Shown here: piece by piece, positions 10,682-22,300 of the stretch
How the letters are laid out: every line of letters begins with the position of its first letter
How positions within the stretch are numbered: the stretch's first letter is position 1
Assembly (NCBI GenBank): GCA_030374805.1
Contig: JARGSG010000195.1
Coordinates: 558,001-622,000 of the forward strand
Length of the DNA stretch: 64,000 bases
Direction of reading: 5' to 3'
Source: Gracilaria gracilis
Lineage: Eukaryota; Rhodophyta; Florideophyceae; Gracilariales; Gracilariaceae
Program-made: the position numbers and the translations under genes
The notes under the pieces: model-generated
Told to the model about the DNA's origin: nothing
Databases searched by the model: none
The model's input: only the letters and a program-made list of their open reading frames with translations

Positions 10682-11018
10682 TCTACAGAAGACGCTGCAA
10701 CTACATTGCGCAAAACTCCTATACGACACTTTCCCTTTCTAGCCGTACAGAATATACTAAACGATTACCGACGACGCAGCAGCAAGGAGGCTATCCGTTA
10801 CATAAAAACGTTTAAAACAAAACTGTTCCCAAGCCAAACGACTTTATAGTCCCTGAGCAGCACGCAAATGGCTACTTCACCCCACGAAACATCTATACGA
10901 CAAACAAAACAAAAGGTAGTTGAAACATTTCTAGTAGTAGTATTTAGTTCATTAAACTTTTTTTGTACTCTTCTTCTTTTTGTCTAGCCTCTAATTATTA
11001 CTTGAACGCATTTCAAAA

Positions 11019-11989
11019 ATGCCAAAAACCCCTTATTTGACATAGAAAGAAAAAGATCAGACAGAAGCTTTTCCAAAAGAGCGTTCTGTCTATTGTCGCT
11101 ATTTCCAAACAAATAAACCGCAGCAGAGATGTCATGACAAAGTATCTGAAGAACCCAGCGACTTACGGAACCAACTAACCCATCAAAAAGCCCAAAAATA
11201 TGACCACCACAGCACACCATTTGTTGGTAAGGGAAGCATTCAAAGGACACCAAACGGCATCGCAAATAAAAACTGCACTTCAACTGCCAATATCACGCCG
11301 CCGAGTTCAAAAAATACTGTCTGCAACACCTACACTAAATTTTTACAAATTGAAAACAAGCACCACCTTTACAACAGAAGAACGAAATTCACAGGATGAA
11401 CTGGAATAAATTGAGGCACGCCTGGACACCTCAACAGTAGGACCTAATTATTTGGTCTGATGAAAAAAAATTAAATTTGGACGGCCTTAACGGCTTTGCC
11501 TTTTACTAGCGTGATTTGCGAAAATAGGAACTAGTCATGTCTAAATGTCAAAAAGGAGGCATGGGAGTAATGGTTTGGGGTTGTTTTAATGAAAATGGGG
11601 TGGAAAAATTGGCGGTACTAAAGGGTAATCAAGATTCGAAGACGTATGTCACCACACTACAGAACTATTGGCTACCATTTGTGGAACAGAACTACGCTGG
11701 AAAATGGACGTTTCAGCAAGACAATACTGCCATACATACGTCTAAGTACACCCAAGATTGGTTCAATGCTCATGACAAAGAAGTTATGGACTGGCCTGCC
11801 CGTAGTTTTGACCTCAATCCGATAGAGAATCTTTGAACCTTGCTTGCCAGGCGTGTGTACGCGGATGCAAGGCAGTTTGCATCGGTGGAAGAGCTGGTGG
11901 AATGTGTGGTGGCACAATGGAACAAAATCGACCGCCCCACGCGTTACAAACTGGTTCGAAGCATGAGAAAGCGTTTTGCTACCGTCTAA
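11019..11989 (+). pseudogene. Tc1/mariner-type (DD34E) transposase, degenerate
   Basis: An in-frame stop follows only eight codons after ATG 11019 (MPKTPYLT), and the frame then shifts. The homology continues as a paired helix-turn-helix (SIVAISKQINRSRDVMTKYL, KNPATYGTN), then QIKTALQLPISRRRVQKIL. The DDE domain follows: IWSDEKKLNLDG (first Asp), GVMVWGCF, FQQDNTAIHTS (second Asp) and WPARSFDLNPIEN (Glu), with exactly 34 residues between the second Asp and the Glu, the Tc1 spacing. Defects: stops near the N-terminus and between the HTH and DDE parts, and a TGA replacing the conserved Trp of IENLW (near 11834), after which LARRVYADARQF continues to a stop at 11987-11989. I could not find terminal inverted repeats. 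Confidence 0.85.
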
Positions 11990-12845
11990 GAGAGACAGGA
12001 AATGAAGACAGACTACTAGATGGTTGGAAACGCGCACAGGTAGGCCAACAGTGCCACCTGTCGTATCGAGATTTCTACCCTTTTGGTTACCGTTTTAAAG
12101 AAACATGGCTTTCCATTGAAGCTTTTAAACTTTTGTGTTCTCTTTTGTACTTCGTTTTATATAGTGTTTACGCCTACAAACGTTCGATCGTCAGCAACGA
12201 AGACTTTTAACGTAAACTAGAAATTACTGGGGTGTAGTATAGGAGTTTCTCGCACTGTACCGTGTTAAAAACGGCGTTTTCATTAACCCTTTCGACCTTG
12301 AAAGCTTTTATGTATATTGAGAACATAAGACAAGCCAATAGACATTATAATAGGATTCAATATGTGTGGTATACAGCTCTACGTATGTTGATAAAACTGC
12401 CCGCTGTTTCAATCAAACAAACAGTGCGCAAGAAAGCGCTCTAAACCGGAGATAATAATCTCCAGATATTATAATGGGAGACGGAGAATCAACGCACTGT
12501 CATATATGTCAAAAAAAGCATAAGAACCTCCCTTTTTATGTAACATATTAACAAAGATCCTCCCTTGATACTGTAACGCTCCCATAACCTCCTCATCTCT
12601 TGTGCTCCCGCCAAGTGTTTGGAGCCTCCGTATCAGAGGTTCTCATTGGCCCCATTTTCTCCACGGCGTGACACAAACTTGGTGAGGCCCAGTGGCGTGT
12701 GTTGCGGCGTGTGTTGCGCTTTGCTGCAATTCAAAAAGTCCGCGCTTTGAGATCTCAAGAACGCAAAAAAACAATCTTGATCAGGTTTCTTCAATCGAAA
12801 TGCCATAATTGGTGGTGTGCTACGACAAAAATTGGGTAAGGTTCT
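11990..12845. other. Intergenic, AT-rich
   Basis: No recognisable gene. A GTAAGG splice-donor-like site at about 12836 and a pyrimidine-rich acceptor near 12940 could define an intron at the start of the following protease gene. Confidence 0.35.
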
Positions 12846-14918
12846 TTGCTGATTACGAGAAAATGCTTATTTTTTCGTAATGCCTGCAACTGTTCTGTTT
12901 GCTATTCCCCAGAAAATCTGTTCTACCACGCCGTATTCAGTTTTTGCAATCCCCGAAATAAAGATTCGGCAGATGAAAAAGACGACAATCTACTTTCGGT
13001 AAAGAGTACGGAGAAAATAACTGGCTCCGTAGACTCAGGAGACCGTGAGCTCATTCTTCTGGAGAAAAATAAGCTGCGCCAAATTTTCAAGGAGATTTCA
13101 AGGTTCTTCAATGATGTCAAAAAGCACACAACTATTTTATTTGATAGAAAATCTACTGTTGGGTTCAATGAACTTCGAGAGTTGCGGTATCATCTAGTAT
13201 CCAAGTTAGAGAACGCAACAGATTCGAAGGGTACCGTTGGGACCCATCTGGTGAAGTCGTCAAGGAAGGGTAATTGTTTCTGTAACGTGCTACTTGGAGC
13301 TGAGATTATGGAACTGGAGCCTATACGCGGTGTAGTTTACATTCCTGCCGACCCAGGGTGCCTAATTGGCCGTCATGCGGAGAGCTTTGAAACACAATCT
13401 AAATCTGATCAGCTTAATGTTCTTAATACGTACAAGAAGAGGTTCTTAGATAAGGTGTACCTGGGTCCTGCGAGAGTGTCGAAGATACATATGCTGGTAA
13501 ATGTGAAGAGTACACATTGGGGAGTGTTGTTTGCGGAGCGGATCGAAAGTGAGAGGTGGAGAACGTACTGGGGTGAAATTTTACGATGGACATGTCTTGA
13601 GAAGTGTAGAACTTTATTGTCCGTCATAATATCATTTGCTCTCGGAGAAAATATTGACTGGCACTATCTAACAGAGAATTATATGCTTGACATCTTGAGT
13701 TATGTGATACAAAAAGACTCCTACAGCTGTGGTCCCTATGCGCTGTCCATGATGGCACGCTTTGCGCGTACCACAGGAGTGATGCCAAGCGAAAGCTTTG
13801 TCCGAGGACATCTTACAGAACTCGCCGAACACTACCAAATGGCTTGTGTGGAATCCCGTGTACGTATGGTCATAGCCATAAATCACCGAATCACTGTCAC
13901 CAACGCTTTCATAGTAGACGAGGAACACATGCGTATTCGGGAGCGCAGGTTCGCTGCCAGAAACGCAATCGATAGAGGTTCTGAGGGGAAAGGAGGTTCT
14001 CACAACAAGCGAGTTGAGCAGTCGATGCAAGACAACGACGATACAGCGAAGGAATTGACAGGGGCCCAGGGACAGCAGCGCAAGGGGTCCCATAGTGGTA
14101 GTGCGAAGAGAATAGAAATGAAGACGAGGACCACAAGACTCCGTACTGTCAATGTTAAGGAAGGGGGCGAGAAGTGCTCAGAGCGGGAGAACGAAGAAGT
14201 TGTAAGGAAGTCTAATGTTGAAACAGACTCTTCTACAGGAAGCAATTCGGTTCTTCACTGTAGAGGCCCTGCTCCCAAGAATGGGAGTGCCGCAAGGGAT
14301 GGAATTGCTTTCAAAGGCAAAAGTGACTCTCGATCAGAACCGCACAAAAAGGACAACGAGGGCGAACAGGGGCCTACTCTAGAAGAGAGGGATGTGTACG
14401 ACCTGCCTGGTTATATACATGATCTGTATTTGCAGGAAGGCTACGAGTATGGCGTCCAGTTTTGCAAGCAGTTGTCGGGAACGAAAGGATATCGCCTTAA
14501 TGTGAGGCTGCGGTGCTTAAAATACAAGAAAATGCCACCGGGGTATGGATGCAAAGCCGTGTTTATGGCAAAAGCGCGACTTGATGGCAGTGAATGGATA
14601 ATATCTGACTCAGATGTTCATAATCACGAGCGACTAACGGCAGACTGGCGTGTAAACAATAAGAAGCGCAGAGATGCGGTGAAGTCCGCCATTAAGAAGA
14701 ACAGCCCGGCTGGTTTTCGTATACCTTTCATTCATTTTATGCCCCCTACGAAGTACAACAACATTCAAGCTCAAGCTCCTCGCGAGAATAATGCTTCTGA
14801 CGAGGATTTCATGGGGGACCAGGTTCCTTGTCGACCTCAGAGCGTCCAAGATTGGCTGACACTATACAGTATTCGAGGAAAGAATGACGATTGTATGCCA
14901 TCCAAGTCAATAGGGTAG
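12846..14918 (+). CDS. Ulp1-like (C48) cysteine protease fused to FAR1-type zinc finger, transposon-associated
   Basis: A 690-codon frame without an ATG near its start, so an upstream exon is likely. Residues ~195-310 form a Ulp1/SENP-like protease: His224-Trp225 (STHWGVLF) and Gln289-x5-Cys295 (QKDSYSCGPYAL). The catalytic Asp expected shortly after the His is not evident (TYWGE in its place). Residues ~385-515 are a charged linker. Residues ~530-600 are a FAR1/MULE-type zinc finger: Cys557, Cys569 (YGCKAVF) and His592-Asn-His594 (VHNHERL). Ulp1 genes carried by plant Mutator elements are known, and FAR1 domains derive from Mutator transposases. Past the TAG at 14916 the frame continues with one more stop to a GTAAGT donor at 15078; an acceptor at 15183 would start exon 2, which is cut by the insertion at about 15304. 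Confidence 0.7.
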   Translation: MLITRKCLFFRNACNCSVCYSPENLFYHAVFSFCNPRNKDSADEKDDNLLSVKSTEKITGSVDSGDRELILLEKNKLRQIFKEISRFFNDVKKHTTILFDRKSTVGFNELRELRYHLVSKLENATDSKGTVGTHLVKSSRKGNCFCNVLLGAEIMELEPIRGVVYIPADPGCLIGRHAESFETQSKSDQLNVLNTYKKRFLDKVYLGPARVSKIHMLVNVKSTHWGVLFAERIESERWRTYWGEILRWTCLEKCRTLLSVIISFALGENIDWHYLTENYMLDILSYVIQKDSYSCGPYALSMMARFARTTGVMPSESFVRGHLTELAEHYQMACVESRVRMVIAINHRITVTNAFIVDEEHMRIRERRFAARNAIDRGSEGKGGSHNKRVEQSMQDNDDTAKELTGAQGQQRKGSHSGSAKRIEMKTRTTRLRTVNVKEGGEKCSERENEEVVRKSNVETDSSTGSNSVLHCRGPAPKNGSAARDGIAFKGKSDSRSEPHKKDNEGEQGPTLEERDVYDLPGYIHDLYLQEGYEYGVQFCKQLSGTKGYRLNVRLRCLKYKKMPPGYGCKAVFMAKARLDGSEWIISDSDVHNHERLTADWRVNNKKRRDAVKSAIKKNSPAGFRIPFIHFMPPTKYNNIQAQAPRENNASDEDFMGDQVPCRPQSVQDWLTLYSIRGKNDDCMPSKSIG

Positions 14919-15313
14919 CGTGTTCTGGATCCTGATGTCATACCTATTGATGATGATGAAAATAGAGGACCCGTTCACAACGAGGGTTCGAACTCTGTGG
15001 TGGCCATTTCCGGATGAGAGGATAGCGATGTGATCGACGTTACGGAGCTGCAGAAGAAACAAGAGAGTCCGGAACTGGTAAGTTATGAATGTAGGATAGT
15101 GTGACGTACATAATAGAAGATTCTAACCACTTGTGTTTGGCAATGTTCTTATATTGTGCTTGAAGCCATCCTCACCTCCACAGTTGGGACAAACTAACGG
15201 TGTTCCAAAGGACAAACAGATCCGAGTAGGAAGTGAGGAGGACGATATGGGAGGACGAGGGGGCTGTTCTGCAAGCGGAGCAGGAGAATCCACGTCTAGA
15301 ACTTCACGTCGGA

Positions 15314-15560
15314 GTTATCGGAATGCTAGTTTTTGTGTCAAAAATGACCGAATTAAAATGATCGAAAAACCGGTGAATTTACCCAAATTTGGATGTGCTT
15401 AATTTCCGAAATTATTTCCACATTTCTACTTGTGCTAGTTTGTGCGGAAAGAATCATTCAGGATTATTTCCATCATTGCTAGTTTGGATGAAAGACAAAC
15501 TAGCATGTTAATTCCGTTCATGCTAGTTTCCGAACACAATGTATGTATGTAAGTGGCATG
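15314..15560. repeat. Left subterminal region of transposon copy 1 with CTAGTT repeats
   Basis: Five CTAGTT/AACTAG words in both orientations within ~220 bp, conserved in position with 43639-43865 of copy 2. Subterminal short repeats are transposase-binding sites in CACTA elements, so that role is the natural inference. Confidence 0.5.
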
Positions 15561-15869
15561 TATTTAGAACTATATGGCGGCAAATAGGGATACATATCCC
15601 CAAATAGGGACATATATAAATATATAGCTGCCTCTGGAATACGATTAGAAGAATACAAACCATTCGAATAGGAACTCCCTATAGAGGTTTAGCACATCTA
15701 CTCAACAACTCTCATATCAGATATCGGCCGTTTATTCTCTCACTTTTGAAACGCCTTCGCATCACGTGCCACCTCCCCCATCACTCCGTCACACCCTCCG
15801 TGCGCCATATTACGCTCCACACCACTACGTACCCCTCTCTCCCCTAACATCCCCACACCGCTTCCCGCC

Positions 15870-18800
15870 ATGCCTTATTTCTGCTTTGAAGGCTGCTCCT
15901 TCTTCGCTCGCACCATCCCCGCAATTCAAAGGCACCAAAGAAGATGCCCCAACCGTCTCACCGCCAACAAGCGTTTCTCTCCCCCGGCGGCAACGTCTCT
16001 CACTTCCCCCCACGCACAAAGCGTCACAAGTCCACACCCCAACTCCCACCACCACCCCCACCTCCTCTCTCCAATCGCCCTTCCGATAATGTCCCCATCG
16101 CCGACGAAGACTCCTACCACCAGCAACAGCTGTCCCTCTCCGTCCACACCCAAGACTCCTACCATATCGTAGGCACCCCTGTTTGCTCCCTCTCCCCCTC
16201 CCCACCTCCTCCACCGCCCCCCTCCTTTTCTCTCCTCAACAACCCCCACCGCGAACGAATGGTCGTCTACATCTCTTCCATCGCTTCTACCCTCGGCCAC
16301 CGCATGGCCGGCGAACTCATCTCTCTCCTCCACGACCCCTCCTTCTCCAAGTTAGCCTTCCACAACGCCGTCTCCTCCGCCTCCCAGTGTCTCAAACTTC
16401 AAACAGACCTCTTCCAACACCGAGTTACCAACATCGGTCTCACCTCTACCACCCTCCACGACCCACAGCACCTCTTCACAGCCACCCTCTTCCGAAAGGA
16501 TGCTCTCCAAGTCCTTAAACGACAACTCGCACTGGCACACTCCGACAACCCCTTCTTCCACCACGTCCCCCACACAACCTCCTCCGGCTCTCCCCCTTTC
16601 GCTCACCCCATGGCTTCCTCCCTCGGAAAAAAGAAGCTGTCCCAGCCCTCAAGCACGCAATCATGCAGTCCTCCAATAACTCCTGCATCTGGCACACCCC
16701 TGAGAACACCGGTATCGACTCCTTCATCGGCTTCGTCCAAGTATACTCCGACAAGTCCTCCACCTTCCTCAAATCCTCTTCCATCACCTCCTACCCCCTT
16801 CACATCACCCTCCTCAACTTCCCCGACTCGTTCCGTCGCAAATGTATCACCGACAACATCAACCTTCTCGGATACCTTCCAACCTCTTTCAATCTCGCCA
16901 CCCCCTCTCGAGACCCCGATACCATCCCCAAAACCTCATCCAGCATCTCTCGCTCTACCAAAATGCAAGTCATCCTGCGTCCCATCTCCAACCTCCTCGA
17001 CCCTCTTCTCTCCTCCGGCGTCACCGGCTTCCCCTTCCGTGACGCTAATGGCGTGCTCCGCCATTGTCACCCAATCATCGCCAGCTACTGCGCAGACATC
17101 CCAGAAGCAAAGGACATTCTCGCCATCTCCCACGGCACCCGCCCCCACCATCCATGCCACCGATGTACCGTCCCATGCTCCGACCTCCACCTACACATTC
17201 CATCCCCCCCTCCTCGATCCCAGACCCAGACTCTCGCCGCCCGCAAATCACACTCTACCCTCTTCCAAGATGCTGAAAAGACCCTCCTTGCCAGAAAGCC
17301 CAGAATCGCCCGAAACACCAAGGAAAAGGCCGTTCAACCACTCCACTTCCTTTCCCTCGCAAAATACTCCTCCCTCTTCGAATCTTATTCTCTCCTCCAC
17401 ATCACCTCTCTCCTCTCTCCGTACAACATCTTCCCCTTCGAACCACTCCATAACTTCCAACTCGGCATCTCCAAGCTCATCAAGCTCGCAGCCATCGAAA
17501 GACTAAAGTCAGATTCACTCTTCACTACCCCCCGTTCTTTCAAGTCCCCGTCGTTCCTTCAACTCCGTATGCTCCTACATCCTGAAAAACGCGAACAACA
17601 TCCTCGAAGTCATCGAAAAGCGCTCCCCAGCCACAGGACTCCACATCGACTTTTCCTCCTCCGACAACGTTCAAACCCTTAACGGTATCTTCACCTCTGA
17701 CGGCCTACGTGGTATGCTCGAAGCAAAAGACTACTGCTCACTCGACATGGTCTTCCCCTTCATTGGCGCCTTCTTCGACCGCTGCTGTGACGAGGTGGAT
17801 GCAGCTCCCATCACTTCGGTTTTCACCAAGTACTCCGATCTTCTCCTCTTCTCCATGAGATACAACGCCTCCGCAGAATGGACCGACTCCCGCCTCACCC
17901 ACCTCCAATTCCAGATCCGCTCCTTCAAGCTCACAGCCGTACTTGTCCTCGGCCCCCACCCCACTTCCAGCCTTGGCACCCTCAAGTTCCATCTTCTCGA
18001 CATCGTCGAGGACATTCGCCGCTTTGGAGGCTTCCAATTCAACGATGCCGGCATATTCGAACACGCCCACTTCCTCTTCAAGTCACACTACTCCAAAACC
18101 TCAAAGCACAGGTCCAGCGCACATGAAGAAACCATTCGCGCCATCCATCACTCCAACGCCACCAAATATTGGAACCCTCTTTCCACCAACCCCTGCATCA
18201 CTTCCTCCTCTCCTGCCATCGACTCTCCCATCCAATCCCACCAACCCGTTTTGGTCTGTGATGGAAAACTCATCTCATTCGCTGATCTCATCACCGCCCA
18301 CAAATTCCTCCACTCCAATCCTCATTTCGATCCCAATTCTCTACAAGACCTGTTCCCCACCGACACTCTCTCCATCCTCCAACACATTGGAAACCACGCC
18401 CTCCCTGCATTCATCACCCTTTCTCTTGAAGTCCTAGAACTCTTAGAGAACTCTTCCACTCTCCGTCGCACCCGAATCGCCGTAGTCAACTCCGCTTATG
18501 TCGCCGGCGGTTATGTCCCATCACTCGACCACTACATTGAAGAGCGGAACGAGCTCGCGGTCCAGGATTCTCCAGTCCTTCTCATCGAACGAATACTTGC
18601 CACCCCGTCCTTCGTTTCTTTTAAATCCCCAAAGTTCTCTCACGTCCTCGTCGCAGGCACCGGCTCCTCCAACTCCACCCCCATCGTCTGGGTCTGCAAA
18701 TTCATCTCGCTTCTTCGCTTCACCCTTCCTTCTTCCACGCTATCTTTCAAGGGGTTCGCCATCGTACAGTTCATGGAGTTCGTCCCACCAAACGACGAAG

Positions 18801-19084
18801 TCGATTTCACCCTCAACTGCGTATGCCTCCGATGGGCAACAGACGACGAACATAGCCACACTGCCCATCCAGTTCCCATCTCCACCCACTCCACATCCGA
18901 CAACATTTCTCCATGGTTTGGACTCATCCCTTTCTCTTCTATTCTCGGCTCCGTTCATGTTTTCCGCCAGAACTACCTAGCACCCCCGTTCACTTCCCAC
19001 CTCCACTGGCGTTTCCATAGATTCTACCTCAACAGATTCTACCGGGACCCTACCTCCAGGCCCTACCTCCCACCCCCCGCATAG
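15870..19084 (+). pseudogene. Gene A copy 1: Plavaka/CACTA-like (tnp2-related) transposase with C2HC finger, frameshifted
   Basis: Starts at ATG 15870 with a C2HC finger: Cys5, Cys9, His22, Cys26 (CFEGCSFFARTIPAIQRHQ). Middle: HPIIASYCADIPEAKDIL followed by HPCHRCTVP, matching the ...D.PE...Cxx C block of Plavaka/tnp2 transposases. Then FPFEPLHNFQLGISKLIK (the ...MH...G... element), and near the C-terminus GSVHVFRQNY...WRFHRFYLNRFYRDP, matching the family closing segment. Defects relative to copy 2: one C missing near 15977, two extra A in the A-run near 16626-16632, and a shift near 17540. Joined length would be about 1,070 residues. Larger Pro/Ser-rich frames here (for example 15944-17506) are partly out of frame. 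Codons end mostly in C. Family call by motif reading; KDZ elements are an alternative. Confidence 0.65.
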
Positions 19085-19225
19085 CACTCATTTCATAGGA
19101 TTCTCATAAACCAATCACTACCACCCTCTTCCACACGAAAGATTGGAGATAGGTATGGGATGAAGAAGATATACCACTTCTTCATCAACCCACAGCTATC
19201 TCCACTCCTCCCACTTTTATTCACC

Positions 19226-21423
19226 CTACCTTCTCCTCTTTCCTCCTTCTGCCCTATCCCTACCCTCTTCTCGGTGCCCAACCAAACGACTGAAATTGGG
19301 CTCCTCCGGTCGGCACGCCGCTATGTAGCAATCAAGATACGCTCCAAGTCTCCGCGTAAAATTCGCCATAAAGTATTCCTCCCTCACCGCTAGATATACC
19401 TTCTCTCTCGATGGAATCCACAGCCCAACCGTCGTAATTCTCTCCGACTTTCCGGGCATAGACCTCGGATTTTCCTCTAAAAACCCATCGTTCTCGAGCT
19501 CTTCGCCGTGTTCGTCCCTCACCAGTTCCCATGCCACCTTCAATATACCCTCCACCGCCCTCGGCAGATACCTCCCATACAATGTAGAAGACAAGAGCTG
19601 CCTTTGTCCTCCACGTCCCACACCCTCGTTCATCGTTTTCACAATACACCCAATCCCCGCATCAAGTCTGTCGAGGTGCATCACCGTCCTATCTACGTAA
19701 TGCTTTTCCCCATTACATTTGGTGTCTACTGCGTAACCCATGTACTCCTCCAACACTGCCACCGCCATTTCGTTCTTGAAATATTTGTCTCCATCATCAC
19801 AGCTCCAGTGTGGGAAATGCACAGTCGACCCAGAGTACGCAAAATCTTCAAAACGGCTCATTCTCCACGCACACAATTTGTTCGTTTCATCTTCTTCGCT
19901 TCCCATAAGCTTCTCGCGAGCCTCGTCTATCTGCTTCTTCAACTTCTCACCAAGATCCGTCCCCTCGCTAGGCTTCGCCCGCTTCGCAATCAAACCATTT
20001 CCAAGTGAAGAGAATAATCTGTCCTGAGCAGCCCGCTTCCGCACCCGAATCACATCGCTTACCGTCTGGTTCATCCATTGCTTCAGAAACTTGTCCGCGC
20101 TTACATTTCCCACGCACTCTTGTTTCTTCCCCGCTTCCCTTATCGTCTACTACGTCTCTCCCATTATTTCTGTGTTAACAACATACTTCAACAACACATC
20201 ACTTCCACCATCTGTCGATGGTTTGTACGCCCTCATCTCATATGCAACCTGAATTGGGCTCCTAGGCACCATCTTCTTCTCCCCATCTACAAACATGCTC
20301 CCCTCTCTACTTTCTCTCACCGTTTTACTCCTATTCTTACTGCTTCTACCAACGTTTTCCGTGTCCAAACAAAGTTCAGACGCCTCCAGCTTCGCATAAT
20401 GAAGAATCCTATCATATAAAGCCCTTGCGAATCCATAAAAACTTTCATCTACTCCAATATCATAATTTCGGTGCCCTCTCACCTTGTTTCCTCCACCACC
20501 CCGCTTCCTACCCCTCACTGCCTCCCAAAGACTTTCGAACAACACATTTTGCCGTTTATTTTTCTCCCTCAGCCATCCCAACTCTTTCTGCGTCAGCTTC
20601 AAACTCACCATCAATGTATAGTGATCTTCCTTCATATTTCCCAACTGTCCCTTCAGTGAATTCACCCTCTGAACGAGTGCAGACCGTGCCAATACGCTTA
20701 AGTTCTCCTTATTCACTTCTAGTTCCTTTGTAGATCCTCATTCATCTCCTCGAATTCTAACTCCGCTTTCTCCACGACCGCCGTTACTTTTGTCTCCCAC
20801 ATCCTTCGGAAGTAAAACGGTGTTGCGCCTTACACGCATCATTTGAGATGTTAGTGGCGCCGTCTCCACGACTTTCACTTCCCGACGCCGTTCTGTTTGT
20901 ACGTCGTCCTCCCCTTCGAAATCCCTCTGGACCACCGCTGCTGTCCCACCGACAATTTCCTGGGTTGATCCACCACTTCTACGTCGTACCCCTCTCCCTT
21001 CCGCATGTTCTCGCAGCTTATCTACGCTCTTCTCCACAACTTTGGCACCCACCACCCCAATCCATGAACCACACTCCCTATTCTTCTCTCACTACCCTTC
21101 TCTGTCTCACATTCTTCCATTGGCCGCATACGCCACACTTTTTCTTTCTCCCGGTTCGCATTCTCTTTCTCCAAACCAATGCTTTCCTTCTCTGGCACTC
21201 CATTTGGCCCCACAACAACCAAACTCTCCACTCCTCGCGTCCTCGCCGGCTGACCACACCTCACTTTCTCCATTTCTCCTTCCACCTCTTCGGGTACCCC
21301 AGCCTTAAGCACTTTATCACCGTTAGTTCCCTTTCTTCCTCGAAGACCCCCACTACCTGGTATAGTACTACTCCTTGCTATCATTCTTCCCTCGACACCC
21401 GTACGAAGCTCTTCACCCCTCAC
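19226..21423 (-). pseudogene. Gene B copy 1: transposon-encoded coiled-coil protein of unknown function
   Basis: Orthologous text lies at 47976-50183. The segments 21423-21022, 21055-20738, 20716-20150 and 20113-19226 are pieces of one protein broken by shifts and stops; for example the text reads IMGET then TAG TAG before TIREAGKKQEC, where copy 2 reads TWETIREAG. The N-terminal third is Arg/Glu/Gly-rich. A coiled coil follows (ALVQRVNSLKGQLGNMKE... KLTQKELGWLREKN), then a basic stretch (RGRKRGGGG) and an alpha-helical C-terminal half ending in Cys/Arg-rich text (DCYIAACRPEE). I recognise no family. It may be the accessory DNA-binding protein (TnpA-like role) of the element, by position only. 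Confidence 0.55.
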
Positions 21424-22300
21424 TATAATATCCCCGATATCGCTCTCCTCTAAAGCTTGCGCAGTTTCTCGCTTCTTTTACAACCATCTCTCTTCCAACC
21501 CCCCAGCAGAACCTTCTCCGCCTCACCTTGCCGCGCTCCCATGATTTTCTTGGGACTAATTTCTTGATCTCGTGCGTTCGCAATAGGTTTCGTCATCACA
21601 ATGATTACCGTTCGCTCCGTTCACTCCGTTCGTTCCGTTTGCTTTGATGTCCCAACCTCGAGGCTCCTCGCCGCACCGTCACTCCTCGCCGCACCCCTAC
21701 TCCCTTTCCCACGTAAACCACTCCGAGGCGCACGCGTACTACGAGCGATGCGAACTTCGCCACTTACCGTTTCGTTACGCCTTCTGCTCTTCGACGCGCA
21801 ACCGCTAACCTCCTCCGCATTCACACTCCTCGTCTTAAGTTTCGCCGTATAAAATCCGAGCGGTTCCTTGCGGTTTACGCTGTGCTCACGACGTGTTAGC
21901 CGCTGACCGTGATCGAAGGTCACTGGAATCGTAACTGCTCTGCTCTCGACGTGTTTGGCGCTCGCGGTGATCGAACGTCACCGATCGAATGCACACCTCC
22001 AATCTAGTGGAGTTTGTTAGAAATCAACGAGAGCGGTTTTTATTCCTCGATTCGAAACCGAAAATTGACACCGAAGTCTCCATTTCTGAACTACAAAGTT
22101 CTCATAATGTTAAAAACCGTACGCCATCATATTCGATGCTCCTCGCTACCTATTGTATATCTATGTACCTCCATCTTGCAGTTCTGCCAAAGTTTTAAGT
22201 TTCTATTTCGTGCTCAATGGCGAAGTTGGAAGGCAATAAGTGCCACTTCTTTATGTATGTTTAGGGGGTAAATTTATATGTATGTAGTTTCCTACAAGTT
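21424..22300. other. Promoter-side region of gene B, copy 1
   Basis: About 0.9 kb between gene B's 5' end and gene C's 3' end. Contains short CGTTCGCTCCGTT-type repeats near 21607-21645 related to the longer array in copy 2. No gene seen. Confidence 0.4.

Noticed and set aside
14970-14995. GGGTTCGAACTC resembling a tRNA B box
   Set aside because: No A box or cloverleaf around it, and it lies in the decayed coding tail of the Ulp1-like gene.
15944-17506. A 520-codon Pro/Ser-rich open frame on the plus strand, and similar ones at 44204-45064 and 45144-46520
   Set aside because: Only part of the first is in the transposase phase; the rest are shadow translations of C-rich transposase codons. 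The homologous text continues in other phases in both copies.
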